From contig NZ_JH976538.1 in assembly GCF_000309385.1 (NCBI RefSeq), positions 728,600-792,599 of the forward strand: DNA of 64,000 nucleotides. The letters are read 5' to 3'. The position numbers and the translations under genes are program-made. Below are positions 16,139-23,943 of the stretch, in pieces. The DNA is from Nodosilinea nodulosa PCC 7104. Lineage in GTDB: Bacteria; Cyanobacteriota; Cyanobacteriia; Phormidesmidales; Phormidesmidaceae. The first letter of the stretch is position 1. Every line of letters starts with the position of its first letter. The notes below the pieces were generated by a model that worked only from the letters and a program-made list of their open reading frames with translations, was not told where the DNA came from and searched no databases.

Positions 16139-17215
16139 ATGTTTATTGATGCAGCCTTTCCTCAGCTCTTGGGGGCAGAGCTTTATCGGCCACATCCAAG
16201 TTACATCGCAGAGATGTGCTTTTCACCCTTAGTGGTGTGGGACTTTAGTAAAGCACCTGGCGAAACAATTCAGCTCGATCGCTACGCTTTTTGGGGTGAG
16301 CCGGGAACAAAAGAACAACGTGAGCGTGAAGCTGCCGAAACGATTGGTACGGCAAATGCTCGGGCAATTACAAAGAAAATTGTCCAGGTCACTCTGAAGG
16401 AATATTCAGGTCCAGCAGACCCGAATGATCCGAGTGCTCCCAGTACGTTCAAAATTCCCAAACTCACCATCCTCCGTGCCCAACGTATGTTGTGGGACAT
16501 GGGGGTAGCAGGCTTCCACCAGTCCATCGGTTCGCTCAACTTGCTTGATGACTATCGGCGTTGGAGGGACCGGGTTTGGATCAATGAAGCTCTGAAAAGC
16601 ACCAACACCTATAACCCCGGTGGGCAGGCTGACAGCACCGGCTACGGTAGCAATACCACCGCTGAAGTGCAAGGCAAGTTCGACATCAAGCGGGACTTGC
16701 TAACCCTGGTTGAGCGTCTGCGCACCCGAAACGTGCCGACCTTTGAAGACGGTAACTATCGGTGCCTAGCCGATCCTCGGTTTATGAAACACCTGCGGCA
16801 AGATCCTGATTTCCGCGAGGTGGCCCGGTATCCTGGCTTCCCTGGGATGCAGCCCAACCTGGCAATTTACGGGGGTGGTCAGTACCAGCAGTACAACACT
16901 CCCCAGGGCCAGCCGGTCATGCCGTCCGGTTTCGTGTTTGAGGGTGTTCGGTTCTTCGAAAGCACCAATATGCCTACTGCGATCGTGCCAATCAACTTTG
17001 GCAGCGGTTATGCAGCTCAGACCAATGAAGCTCACCTTGGTATCTTCTTCGGTCCCCAGGCCCTAGGCATGGGGGTAGGTGGCCCCAACGCTCAGGTACT
17101 ACTCAATAACAATGACGACTTTAGCCGTTTTGTTATTGCCATTTGGCAGCTATACGCTGGTTTCGAGCCGCTAAACCTCGACTTTGTTGAAGTAGCACGA
17201 ACCTTCGCAAGCTAG
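16139..17215 (+). CDS. Major capsid protein
   Basis: The protein has 358 residues, the expected size for an HK97-fold capsid subunit. Assignment rests on order (terminase, portal, scaffold-like protein, then this gene), a separate promoter region, length and composition: soluble, Pro/Gly/aromatic-rich, few Cys, with a long N-arm and a beta-rich middle (DLLTLVERLRTRNVPTFEDG and NYRCLADPRFM). Motifs such as IQLDRYAFWGEPG near residue 44 recall capsids of marine and freshwater phages. The fold cannot be proved from sequence alone. Capsid-associated small genes follow at once. Confidence 0.78.
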   Translation: MFIDAAFPQLLGAELYRPHPSYIAEMCFSPLVVWDFSKAPGETIQLDRYAFWGEPGTKEQREREAAETIGTANARAITKKIVQVTLKEYSGPADPNDPSAPSTFKIPKLTILRAQRMLWDMGVAGFHQSIGSLNLLDDYRRWRDRVWINEALKSTNTYNPGGQADSTGYGSNTTAEVQGKFDIKRDLLTLVERLRTRNVPTFEDGNYRCLADPRFMKHLRQDPDFREVARYPGFPGMQPNLAIYGGGQYQQYNTPQGQPVMPSGFVFEGVRFFESTNMPTAIVPINFGSGYAAQTNEAHLGIFFGPQALGMGVGGPNAQVLLNNNDDFSRFVIAIWQLYAGFEPLNLDFVEVARTFAS

Positions 17216-17265
17216 ATTAGTAGGCTCCCCAAAATCTTAAACACCACAGAAGGATCGATCGATTC

Positions 17266-17841
17266 ATGGCTAGAAAAATTTTCCCCGGCAACTACGTCAA
17301 CAACCAGGATTCTTATGATCCTGTTGCCCTTGCAATTCCACCTTTCCTCCGGTATCGGATTTGCGGGTATTTTGAAATCAAAAACGGCAATACTGATACC
17401 ACGTTCTCGCTCATCATTCCGAGTGTGAATAACACGGACCCGAACAAAACGTTTCCTTCGGGCTGGACAATTCCTGTCGGCTCCTATGTGATGCGCTATG
17501 CGTACCGGCTCCCCTCGACTAACACGGACGGAGAGGCCGTTACGGTCGGTGGGACTAACTCTCACGAGTTGATTTTAGGCCCTGACCTGGACGACACCAA
17601 GGGTGGAACGATCGTAGCGGCCAGCTCTACGTTTGCAGCGGGCACCGCTAAGCTCGACGTATTCAGCCCAACCAAAACGACTGGTGCACTGGCCATTAAA
17701 CTGCGGGTTGCTGATGGGTCAGGGGCCGCTGGTGCGGCTCCATCTGTCTCGAAGGGAACTGTCCGCATTCCCGCCGAAATTGTCTATGCAGTTTCGGATG
17801 ATGTCATCACGCTAGAAGAAATCCCGAACGGCTATAAGTAG
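17266..17841 (+). CDS. Probable capsid decoration or head protein
   Basis: This 191-residue protein lies 50 bp after the capsid gene. It is beta-rich, with many Thr, Val, Gly and Asn and almost no long helices. It has segments such as GGTIVAASSTFAAGTAKLDV, and residues about 120-160 are low-charge. Small beta proteins directly after the major capsid gene are often decoration or stabilising proteins on the head surface; this is inferred from position. I recognise no named family. Confidence 0.62.
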   Translation: MARKIFPGNYVNNQDSYDPVALAIPPFLRYRICGYFEIKNGNTDTTFSLIIPSVNNTDPNKTFPSGWTIPVGSYVMRYAYRLPSTNTDGEAVTVGGTNSHELILGPDLDDTKGGTIVAASSTFAAGTAKLDVFSPTKTTGALAIKLRVADGSGAAGAAPSVSKGTVRIPAEIVYAVSDDVITLEEIPNGYK

Positions 17842-17852
17842 GTAGGTAGTTT

Positions 17853-18314
17853 ATGGCAACTTGTACCCATCTTCCTACCCAAGCGAAATGTGAAATCATT
17901 GGTGGATTTTCTGATGGTAAGAGAAGATATTACACCCTGAAAGAAATTGTTCAGGGTGATGGTTACGCCAGAACGTTTACAGCTGATGAGGAGGAAATCA
18001 AAAAAGATGAGCTGGCCCAGGTTTTGCCGTTTGCAAAGCCGGTCAGGGAGGAAGTCCAGGCCCAGCCTGAACCCGTCAACGAACCTGTAGTAGTTGAGGA
18101 AAAGAAAGACCCAGCCAAGGTCTATATCAACGACAAAAGCTTGACCAAAGAAGCCCTGGCCAATTCGGTCATTCAGGGAATTGGGCCTATAACAGCAGGC
18201 CGAATTCTTACTTTGCGAGACAGCTTGCCAGATGGCAAGTTTACTGCTCTCGATCAAATTAAGACGATCAAAGGCATTAACTGGGATGCCTATGCTGAGT
18301 CGATCGTGTTTTAG
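17853..18314 (+). CDS. Helix-hairpin-helix protein in head module
   Basis: The protein has 153 residues. Residues 1-50 form a small domain, 50-95 a Glu/Lys/Pro/Val-rich linker (QAQPEPVNEPVVVEEK), and 100-152 resemble a ComEA-type helix-hairpin-helix: IQGIGPITAGRILTLRD, then FTALDQIKTIKGINWD, with two G-I-G/K-G-I hairpins. HhH domains bind DNA backbone without sequence preference. Its place after the capsid genes suggests a head-tail completion or DNA-contact role. It is also possible that a tail connector has adopted this fold. Confidence 0.68.
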   Translation: MATCTHLPTQAKCEIIGGFSDGKRRYYTLKEIVQGDGYARTFTADEEEIKKDELAQVLPFAKPVREEVQAQPEPVNEPVVVEEKKDPAKVYINDKSLTKEALANSVIQGIGPITAGRILTLRDSLPDGKFTALDQIKTIKGINWDAYAESIVF

Positions 18315-18325
18315 GAATAGTGGCG

Positions 18326-18562
18326 ATGGATAAGACAGTTTCCGGCAATTTCAATTTGAACTCGATGCCGAAAAGTATGTTGCTCTATCGCCACTACTAC
18401 CAAGGCAATCCGATTCCGACCGTCTCCAATTACTTCAGATACGCTGGTGCATTTTCTGACTACGTGAAGTCTATTCCCTATGCTCAGACAAAACGATTCT
18501 TCATCAAGGGAATGAAGGGGCCAAACTTACTAACCGCAGAAGAAGGAAAAATCCCGCTATGA
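18326..18562 (+). CDS. Small phage structural-type protein
   Basis: This 78-residue protein begins at ATG 18326 (GTG 18320 is an alternative). It is aromatic-rich and basic (for example MLLYRHYYQGNPIPTVSNYF). The stop overlaps the next start (ATGA). It is not recognised; it probably belongs to the head-neck set. Confidence 0.58.
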   Translation: MDKTVSGNFNLNSMPKSMLLYRHYYQGNPIPTVSNYFRYAGAFSDYVKSIPYAQTKRFFIKGMKGPNLLTAEEGKIPL

Positions 18563-19233
18563 TGCAGGCCGAACCAAAATACTCTGGAATGCAGTATGCG
18601 GCCTGGAGGATGCTAACCCCGGCAGGTTTTGCCGATGCTGGCCAGGAGATGATCGACGGAGCCAAAGCCTATGCGGCCCGTGCAGGCAGCCAGCAGCTAC
18701 CAGAGAGCTTCTACGAGGGAGCCAGGGCAGGAATTAACCTGCCGGGTTCCCAGCGGTTTCTAGGGGAGGCCAAGACCATCCCCGGAACACAGTTCGCCGG
18801 GTCAAAACTGGCCGATGCAGCTGAAGCCTCTACAGCCCTTCGTAGGGCAATCAATGTTATTCCCGGCCTAAACCTGCTCGGTGATGTTGCCGATGTTGGG
18901 GCAGCGATCGTCGGGGTGGCCAGGAAAGATAAGGTCAGGCAGGGGCAGGCCCGTGAGCTGGCCCAGGAAATGGCCCAGTCGGGGGTCAGCCTTGACCAGG
19001 CCATGCAGTACATCAATAGTGGACAAGGTGGCAGCCAACTGCAAAACCTGGCCGGGGACCAAACAGCAGGCGACTTTGGCAAGACGTTGGCCTACGGTGC
19101 ATTCACCGGCTTGCCGTCGCTCAACCCGATCGCTGCCGTGGCTGGCCTGGTCGAGGCTGGTGATCTCCAGTGGGAGAAGCATCGTCGGAATCAGATCTTC
19201 AAAGACGAGTTCATGAAAGCGCAGGGCCTATGA
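18559..19233 (+). CDS. Ala/Gly-rich virion-type protein
   Basis: This 224-residue protein starts within the previous stop and ends with ATGA overlap into the next gene. Ala, Gly and Gln dominate. A hydrophobic stretch lies at about residues 93-120 (INVIPGLNLLGDVADVGAAI), and another at 178-200. The helices are amphipathic. It shares style, not detectable sequence, with the Gly/Ala-rich proteins upstream of the terminase. Internal virion or tail-tube lumen protein is a guess. Confidence 0.63.
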   Translation: MMQAEPKYSGMQYAAWRMLTPAGFADAGQEMIDGAKAYAARAGSQQLPESFYEGARAGINLPGSQRFLGEAKTIPGTQFAGSKLADAAEASTALRRAINVIPGLNLLGDVADVGAAIVGVARKDKVRQGQARELAQEMAQSGVSLDQAMQYINSGQGGSQLQNLAGDQTAGDFGKTLAYGAFTGLPSLNPIAAVAGLVEAGDLQWEKHRRNQIFKDEFMKAQGL

Positions 19234-19601
19234 GTAAGATTGTGCAGGTTGGGACCAATCTACTTGTTGCAGGGGCAATTCTGGGGATGCTTCGAGGCCA
19301 GCGCAAAGAACTGGCAGAAGCGAAACGGCAGGGCTTGCAACTGGCCAAGAGTGGGTATTTCTCCACCCTGGACGATGCTCTTGCCTACTCTGAAGCAAAT
19401 GGCGGCGATCTTCATCGTAAGTATGCCGGTCAGAGCTTGCTTGATTCTCTACAAAGTGGGGTTGGGGTTGGTGGTGTCGCACTAACCAAAAACCCTATCG
19501 CTACGATTGCGATCGCAGGCCATCTAATCGACAGAGGCCGAGAAAAGAATGAACGGGCCGAAACATTCCGGCAGGCATTTGAAAGTAATTTACCGGGGTA
19601 G
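19230..19601 (+). CDS. Small Gly/Ala-rich protein
   Basis: The protein has 123 residues from ATG 19230, chosen because it gives a 4-bp ATGA overlap with the upstream stop; an in-frame start at 19170 would overlap much more. It has an N-terminal hydrophobic segment (VQVGTNLLVAGAILGMLRG) and a second near residues 80-105 (GVGVGGVALTKNPIATIAIA). It is perhaps a membrane-inserting virion protein. No family recognised. Confidence 0.6.
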   Translation: MSKIVQVGTNLLVAGAILGMLRGQRKELAEAKRQGLQLAKSGYFSTLDDALAYSEANGGDLHRKYAGQSLLDSLQSGVGVGGVALTKNPIATIAIAGHLIDRGREKNERAETFRQAFESNLPG

Positions 19602-19604
19602 ATC

Positions 19605-19748
19605 ATGCTGAGATTCGCAGGCCAAGCCATCAAAAACAATCCGCTTAACATGATTGAACCTCAAGGCTCCTATCGTTATTTGTACGATGGCTCTGGCCTT
19701 GTACAAGGGTCGCCCTGGGCAAATGGTTATTCAACCTACGGGTATTAA
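19605..19748 (+). CDS. 47-residue Gly/Tyr-rich small protein
   Basis: ATG 19605 follows the previous stop by 3 bp, and TAA 19746-19748 is 1 bp before ATG 19750, so the frame fills the gap in the operon exactly. The product begins MLRFAGQAIKNNPLNMIEPQ and ends in a Tyr/Gly-rich tail (YSTYGY). Tight fit and normal codon use support a real gene. Function unknown. Confidence 0.5.
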   Translation: MLRFAGQAIKNNPLNMIEPQGSYRYLYDGSGLVQGSPWANGYSTYGY

Positions 19749-19749
19749 G

Positions 19750-20232
19750 ATGGTCGCTCTTTCTCAACACGATACAGACAGAGCCAAGTTCCATACTGGC
19801 ATCGTCAATATTGTGACTATTTCGGCCCAGGATGTTTCTCGGCTGCTTGAGGCCTGCGCAAATATCGAAGGTAACTACGCTAAAGATCGAGTCATTGATC
19901 AGCTCGATCGATGCGATGCAATCTGGAAAAATACGGACATGACTCAGGAGCCAGCCAATGAAAAACGGCTGTACTCTGGGGACGTAAACCGGACCGAAGT
20001 TTACTTTGCCCTGGGTGAGGCAATGCGTCTATGGAATGACGCCTATCTGAGAGAAACTGATCGTCTTTGTAAGCTGCTTGCCGTCCCGAACTATCACCGG
20101 GTTGACTTTGATCGATACCAATTTGAACGGTCTGGAGCGTCGTTCATCGAGGCTATTCCAGGCCCTAAAGATACGGCTGTCTACTCCTCAATCGGAGAGA
20201 CAGCCTATCTTGGTGGGGCCTTTGGATTTTAG
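19750..20232 (+). CDS. Phage protein A of a paralogous pair (neck/tail type)
   Basis: The protein has 160 residues from ATG 19750. An upstream in-frame ATG at 19654 is rejected because it overlaps the 47-residue gene and because the paralogue at 22988 starts at the equivalent place. Shared landmarks are AQDV (about 31-34), GD(V/I)NR (near 83), (A/S)IPGP.DT near 139 and an FGF/FGW end. It is helical in the first 60 residues, then mixed. Location after head genes suggests a head-tail connector or tail protein. It ends convergently with a leftward gene (4-bp overlap). Confidence 0.66.
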   Translation: MVALSQHDTDRAKFHTGIVNIVTISAQDVSRLLEACANIEGNYAKDRVIDQLDRCDAIWKNTDMTQEPANEKRLYSGDVNRTEVYFALGEAMRLWNDAYLRETDRLCKLLAVPNYHRVDFDRYQFERSGASFIEAIPGPKDTAVYSSIGETAYLGGAFGF

Positions 20233-20435
20233 GCCTCTTCAGTAAATGACTGGTGAGGTTCTTGAAGATGAGTCCCACCACCCTGACGGCGATTAGGAAA
20301 TGTGTCGCGTTTACTTGCAACTTCTTCGATTGCATTTGAAAGGCGATTTGCCGTCATGATCATAAAAATGGTCATCAGTCCCATCGGGACGGAAAAAATC
20401 AGTAAGACCAGGATAAGAGGGATAGCTTGCTGCAT
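20229..20435 (-). CDS. Small membrane protein (possible holin or spanin-like)
   Basis: The product has 68 residues from ATG 20435 (an earlier start at 20447 would overlap the upstream gene). One strong hydrophobic helix lies at about residues 5-32 (AIPLILVLLIFSVPMGLMTI), followed by a charged, Arg/Gln/His-rich tail. It is last in a leftward cassette whose preceding gene looks holin-like. Small size, single N-terminal membrane helix and polar tail suit a lysis accessory, but no lysis enzyme was recognised nearby. Confidence 0.55.
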   Translation of the reverse strand: MQQAIPLILVLLIFSVPMGLMTIFMIMTANRLSNAIEEVASKRDTFPNRRQGGGTHLQEPHQSFTEEA

Positions 20436-20437
20436 AA

Positions 20438-21094
20438 TTAAAACCAAGGTTGCTCGGGGTTTGTGCGACTCACCCCCTCAGCAAGTCCTTGACTGTTTTC
20501 GATTCGCCAGTGGGGTTCGTAGACACAGAATAACCCTTCGTTCACTTCCGTTGATAGCTTCACTCGAAGGTGTTGATTATTCTCTACAAACCACTGAAAT
20601 TTTTCTACCCAAAGAACGGTTCCTTTTGGGATTGGGACAAAAAGACCGTCAACTGGTTTAGTCTTCAATTTTGTTGTTTCTAGGGCAACAAAGCGATAGT
20701 TTCCCTTGAATTGAGCTATGTCTAAATCCAATTGCCCATTGGCATATTCAGCGCTAGGCAAGGCTTTAATCTGTTCAATGGATGGCTCAGAAGATGCACT
20801 TGCTGTTGGCACTGATGCAGGGGCAACAGGAAATGTAGCAAGGGCAAGGTGGGGCATGTCTGGTGGGTCAGGAGGTAAGCCGGAAGTAGGTAGCTTTCCG
20901 ATTGGCTCAATGTTGGGATTAAGCCGCCCCTTGTAGGCCGCAAACAGGCCTACTACCAGGCCGAACCATGATGCACCCTGGGCCTGTTGTGCAACACTTG
21001 CAGGCAAATATGGTGCCGAAGATTGAAGCAAGGCTGCGGCAGCGGTTGTAATAATTCCTTGAATGGTGGTAGAGCGAAGCTGAGATTTAGCCAT
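20438..21094 (-). CDS. Holin-like membrane protein with C-terminal extension
   Basis: The protein has 218 residues. The N-terminal 60 have two weak hydrophobic helices (IQGIITTAAAALLQSSAPYL; SWFGLVVGLFAAYKGRL) ending in a basic GR, as in small phage holins. A Pro-rich linker (65-100) follows, then a soluble beta-like domain (about 115-218) with LWVEKFQWFVENNQHLRVKL, perhaps SH3-like. If it is a holin, the added domain is unusual. The gene is coupled to its neighbours by short overlaps in the leftward fiber cassette. Confidence 0.5.
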   Translation of the reverse strand: MAKSQLRSTTIQGIITTAAAALLQSSAPYLPASVAQQAQGASWFGLVVGLFAAYKGRLNPNIEPIGKLPTSGLPPDPPDMPHLALATFPVAPASVPTASASSEPSIEQIKALPSAEYANGQLDLDIAQFKGNYRFVALETTKLKTKPVDGLFVPIPKGTVLWVEKFQWFVENNQHLRVKLSTEVNEGLFCVYEPHWRIENSQGLAEGVSRTNPEQPWF

Positions 21095-21474
21095 TAAAGT
21101 TCCTCGGGCGAAGGGAAGTCAGTAGATGGTTTTAAGGTAATAGGAAGAAACACCAGGATAGAGGCAATTGCATAGTAGTTGTCGGTACTTTCCATGCAAT
21201 CTGTCAACAAGTCAGCACTTAGCCACAGCTCTCCATTGATATCTGTGATAGGAGCAATATTCATTGGTCCTGATAGCAATGCTCTCATTTGTGCTACTTG
21301 ATCTTCGGACACTGGCAGCCAGTGATTGCGTAGCAGCTCTTGCTGCTCAGATGTGAACGGGCCATCAGGCCGAAGGGTTTCGCGCAATAGCGATTGCTGG
21401 TCGGCAGTCAGACTGACCCAGGCAATCGGATTGGCATCAAGTAGTTGCTTTAGCTCTAGCTGTTCAGGGGTCAT
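21094..21474 (-). CDS. Phage protein of unknown function in fiber cassette
   Basis: This 126-residue acidic protein is Leu/Pro/Gln-rich in the first half (SLTADQQSLLRETLRPDGPF, with two similar D/E-QQ-LLR units about 22 residues apart: DQQSLLRETL and EQQELLRNHW). It has one hydrophobic stretch near the end (IASILVFLPITL). It overlaps the upstream fiber gene by 4 bp. Such small proteins after fiber genes can be fiber chaperones; here that is only a possibility. Confidence 0.58.
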   Translation of the reverse strand: MTPEQLELKQLLDANPIAWVSLTADQQSLLRETLRPDGPFTSEQQELLRNHWLPVSEDQVAQMRALLSGPMNIAPITDINGELWLSADLLTDCMESTDNYYAIASILVFLPITLKPSTDFPSPEEL

Positions 21475-22319
21475 AGCGTAGCCAGGTCTGCGGCGAGAGT
21501 ATTGAGGGACGATCGCATGTTGGCAAGATTAACGGCTTCACCAACCGAATAAAAGAGAATGCGATTGGTTCCAAATAAAACTGGATCACCATCGCCAGCA
21601 TCAGCGTTATTGCGGCCTAGCAAAAACGTCCGACGACTTGCAGCAGTAGTGGAATTTAAGGCAGCCGTAACAACAGAACCCGTTGCTTCCAGGTAATCAA
21701 GCTGAGTCCCATTACTTCGGCTATGTCCATAAAAACCAACCCCAGGGCCGGTGCCTCCTACTGTTGAACCCGTGCTACGACTTCTGAATTGAGATACACC
21801 GGAAAAAACTAAGTTATGGCTGGTAGGGTTGGCCCATCCTGCACAAATTACACTTCTTTCGCCACCTGTTCCAGTTGCAGCAAGCTGCGATATGTACGCA
21901 ACTTGATGGTAGCTATTTTGAGGGTCAGCGTCACTTTGACGATTTAGTTCAACGTATTTACTGATGCCATTTCCCTTTAAGCCACCTGAGCGACTGCGAT
22001 CACCTGAAACAAATCCAAAGTTTGTAGGTGACGGCATAGCAACTGTCATTGGCACTAGGGAACCTGCCAATGTTCGCGCACCAGCTAAAATGCAGGCTGA
22101 CTTCAGAGCTAAAAAATTACTGTATGCCTTCAGGGAAATGAAGAACTTATCATAAGCCTGCCTAACTATGTTCTCAAGATTTTGTCCGTCAGCAGCTTCA
22201 ACACGAGCAATATAGCTAGCGGCATCAACATCTATTGGAATATAAAGAGTCGGCTTCTGTGATATTACAGAAATTGGTATATGTCCTAGGCTTAGTCCGA
22301 CCACACTTAAATGCTCCAT
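21471..22319 (-). CDS. Putative fiber or adhesin protein
   Basis: The protein has 282 residues. Residues about 28-75 form a helical region with AASYIARVEAADGQNLENIV and LKSACILAGARTLAGSLVP, a pattern that I associate with phage tail-fiber tips whose later half is a lectin-like beta sandwich. The remaining 180 residues are Gly/Ser/Thr/Asn-rich and beta-like. A role in host attachment is the likeliest. It overlaps the upstream gene by 13 bp and the downstream gene by 4 bp. Confidence 0.62.
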   Translation of the reverse strand: MEHLSVVGLSLGHIPISVISQKPTLYIPIDVDAASYIARVEAADGQNLENIVRQAYDKFFISLKAYSNFLALKSACILAGARTLAGSLVPMTVAMPSPTNFGFVSGDRSRSGGLKGNGISKYVELNRQSDADPQNSYHQVAYISQLAATGTGGERSVICAGWANPTSHNLVFSGVSQFRSRSTGSTVGGTGPGVGFYGHSRSNGTQLDYLEATGSVVTAALNSTTAASRRTFLLGRNNADAGDGDPVLFGTNRILFYSVGEAVNLANMRSSLNTLAADLATL

Positions 22320-22822
22320 TCAATAGCAGTGCCATTGACCGTAAAACTGTCACTGGTACTAATATTTGCGGGATCACGAAATCTGATAATTTGCCCAGCC
22401 TTTAGAAATAAAGGTGGTAGCGGGACCAGAAGATAATCGCTGTTAACGCCACCAAAAGCAGACTCATAGGGAGCACCAGCTGCAAAGGCATACTCACGGG
22501 TCTGAGAAGCCGCTTGACTAACGCCTGAGCGTTGACTGCAAAGAACGACACCGCTACTGGTTTCGTAAGTAAGTCTCAGCCCACGATTCCCAGCAGTGGC
22601 ACTACTTACATAGCTCAGGCGAAAAGCTTGCACTTGCCAGATCTTGTTGGCAGGGACCGTAAAGGTGCGGTTATTGTTTGCCCCTCCAGTGTTGGCATTA
22701 AGCAGCTCAACAGGAGTGCCAATAAAAGGAGTTGAGCTACTGGGTTGCTGAAAAGCACCATTAGCATCAACTCTTACGCCAGTCCAAGTCCCATCAGGCA
22801 GTTGCCCGTAAAGTCTGCCCAT
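22307..22822 (-). CDS. Putative fiber-associated beta-rich protein
   Basis: This 171-residue protein is first in the leftward cassette. It begins MGRLYGQLPDGTWTGVRVDA, a typical start for a small virion-surface protein. The rest is beta-rich with an FTVPANKIWQVQAFRLSYVS segment and a repeated pattern of Thr/Ser/Gly. It may be an attachment or fiber-base protein. The intergenic 22823-22899 is shared with a rightward gene and would hold divergent promoters. Confidence 0.6.
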   Translation of the reverse strand: MGRLYGQLPDGTWTGVRVDANGAFQQPSSSTPFIGTPVELLNANTGGANNNRTFTVPANKIWQVQAFRLSYVSSATAGNRGLRLTYETSSGVVLCSQRSGVSQAASQTREYAFAAGAPYESAFGGVNSDYLLVPLPPLFLKAGQIIRFRDPANISTSDSFTVNGTAIEWSI

Positions 22823-22899
22823 ATTGAGCCTCGCAGTTTATTCGATTCTACCGATCTTCTCAGTTAGAACTACAATTAATCAATTCAATGTGTCGGATC

Positions 22900-23025
22900 A
22901 TGAAAAAACGACCTAGTATTATTCGTAAGCGAAAGCCTCTGCCGCTAAAGGCTAAAATTGCAATTGCAATAATTAAAGAGTTGCAGGGTGACTCAACTAA
23001 GCGAAATCGAGAAAAGCAAAATTAG
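22900..23025 (+). CDS. 41-residue basic small protein
   Basis: ATG 22900 to TAG 23025 encodes a Lys/Arg-rich peptide starting MKKRPSIIRKRKPLPLKAKI, with a short Ile/Ala helix and a polar end. It overlaps the next gene by 38 bp in another frame. Its position as the first rightward frame after the divergent region suggests a leader or small DNA/RNA-binding protein. Evidence is positional only. Confidence 0.42.
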   Translation: MKKRPSIIRKRKPLPLKAKIAIAIIKELQGDSTKRNREKQN

Positions 23026-23470
23026 GTTTCACCTGGGCTATGCCTCCTATTCCGGCATTCCGGCCCAGGATGTTGGTCAGCTCGAAGAGGCTCTTAATGA
23101 GGTTTGGAGCAAGACCATCTACGGGTATATCCTGCAACAGATTGAAATTTGTGAGTCGGCCTGGGCCAAAACAAATCAGACCGAAGAACCAGCCGGTGAA
23201 AAGACGTTGTTTGTTGGTGATATCAACCGCTCTAACCTCAAGTGGGACTTAGCCAAAGGTACTCGGCAGTGGAACCAATACTATCTGGATAAGTGCGATG
23301 ACCTGGCCCTGACACTCCACGTTTTCAACTACCGGAACCAAGAGGTTAGAAGTCAGCGGTTTGAACGCTGGGGGGCAGTCTATTTGCAATCAATTCCCGG
23401 CCCTGCCGATACGTCGATCGCTGATCATGTTGTGATCGGCAATCTATTGTCTTCATCATTTGGATGGTAA
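22988..23470 (+). CDS. Phage protein B of a paralogous pair (neck/tail type)
   Basis: This 160-residue protein starts at GTG 22988, the position that aligns with the start of its paralogue at 19750. Both contain AQDV, GD(V/I)NR, a (A/S)IPGP.DT block and an aromatic Gly-Phe-aromatic end, and both have 160 residues. The two genes flank the leftward fiber cassette, which suggests duplication around an inserted segment. Function is probably the same type of connector or tail component. The stop overlaps the region before ATG 23473. Confidence 0.66.
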   Translation: MTQLSEIEKSKIRFHLGYASYSGIPAQDVGQLEEALNEVWSKTIYGYILQQIEICESAWAKTNQTEEPAGEKTLFVGDINRSNLKWDLAKGTRQWNQYYLDKCDDLALTLHVFNYRNQEVRSQRFERWGAVYLQSIPGPADTSIADHVVIGNLLSSSFGW

Positions 23471-23472
23471 TC

Positions 23473-23943
23473 ATGAGCCAAAATACGCAGCCGATCTATA
23501 CCAAGACTCCACTGACAGGGATGGTTCTGCTGACAAACCAGACAGCTGGCCGAGATCCTGGGTCCGCAAACCTGCCCCTCTTGGTAGAGGGCAGTGCGTC
23601 AGGTGCCCTTATTGAGTGCATTCGGGTTGTCTTCTTGGGCAACGAAGCAGACCCCTTCGAGGTTCGGTTGTATCGGAAGAAGGCTGATCAAACCTCGGCC
23701 CAGTTATTTGCGGTGCTGCCGATCAACACGGTCGTTGACCTGGGCGACAAAACCAGTGGAGAAGTGACCTGGGCAAACCTGGCCACCGCAAAATTCAGCG
23801 CTGATTTTGAACTGCCGCCGATCTTAATGGGAACCGACAAAACAGCTCTGCGGCTCGAACCCTACGAGAATCTGTATCTGGGCGTCAGCTCAGCGCTGAC
23901 CAATGGGGTGAACGTCTTTGCCATAGGTGGGCAGTACGAATAA
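23473..23943 (+). CDS. Beta-rich phage structural protein
   Basis: The product has 156 residues from ATG 23473 (ATG 23464 is in frame but overlaps the previous stop). It is beta-rich, with motifs such as FEVRLYRKKADQTSAQLFAV, and has no Cys or membrane helix. It ends by overlapping the next start. It is likely a tail or fiber-base protein; not recognised. Confidence 0.6.
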   Translation: MSQNTQPIYTKTPLTGMVLLTNQTAGRDPGSANLPLLVEGSASGALIECIRVVFLGNEADPFEVRLYRKKADQTSAQLFAVLPINTVVDLGDKTSGEVTWANLATAKFSADFELPPILMGTDKTALRLEPYENLYLGVSSALTNGVNVFAIGGQYE

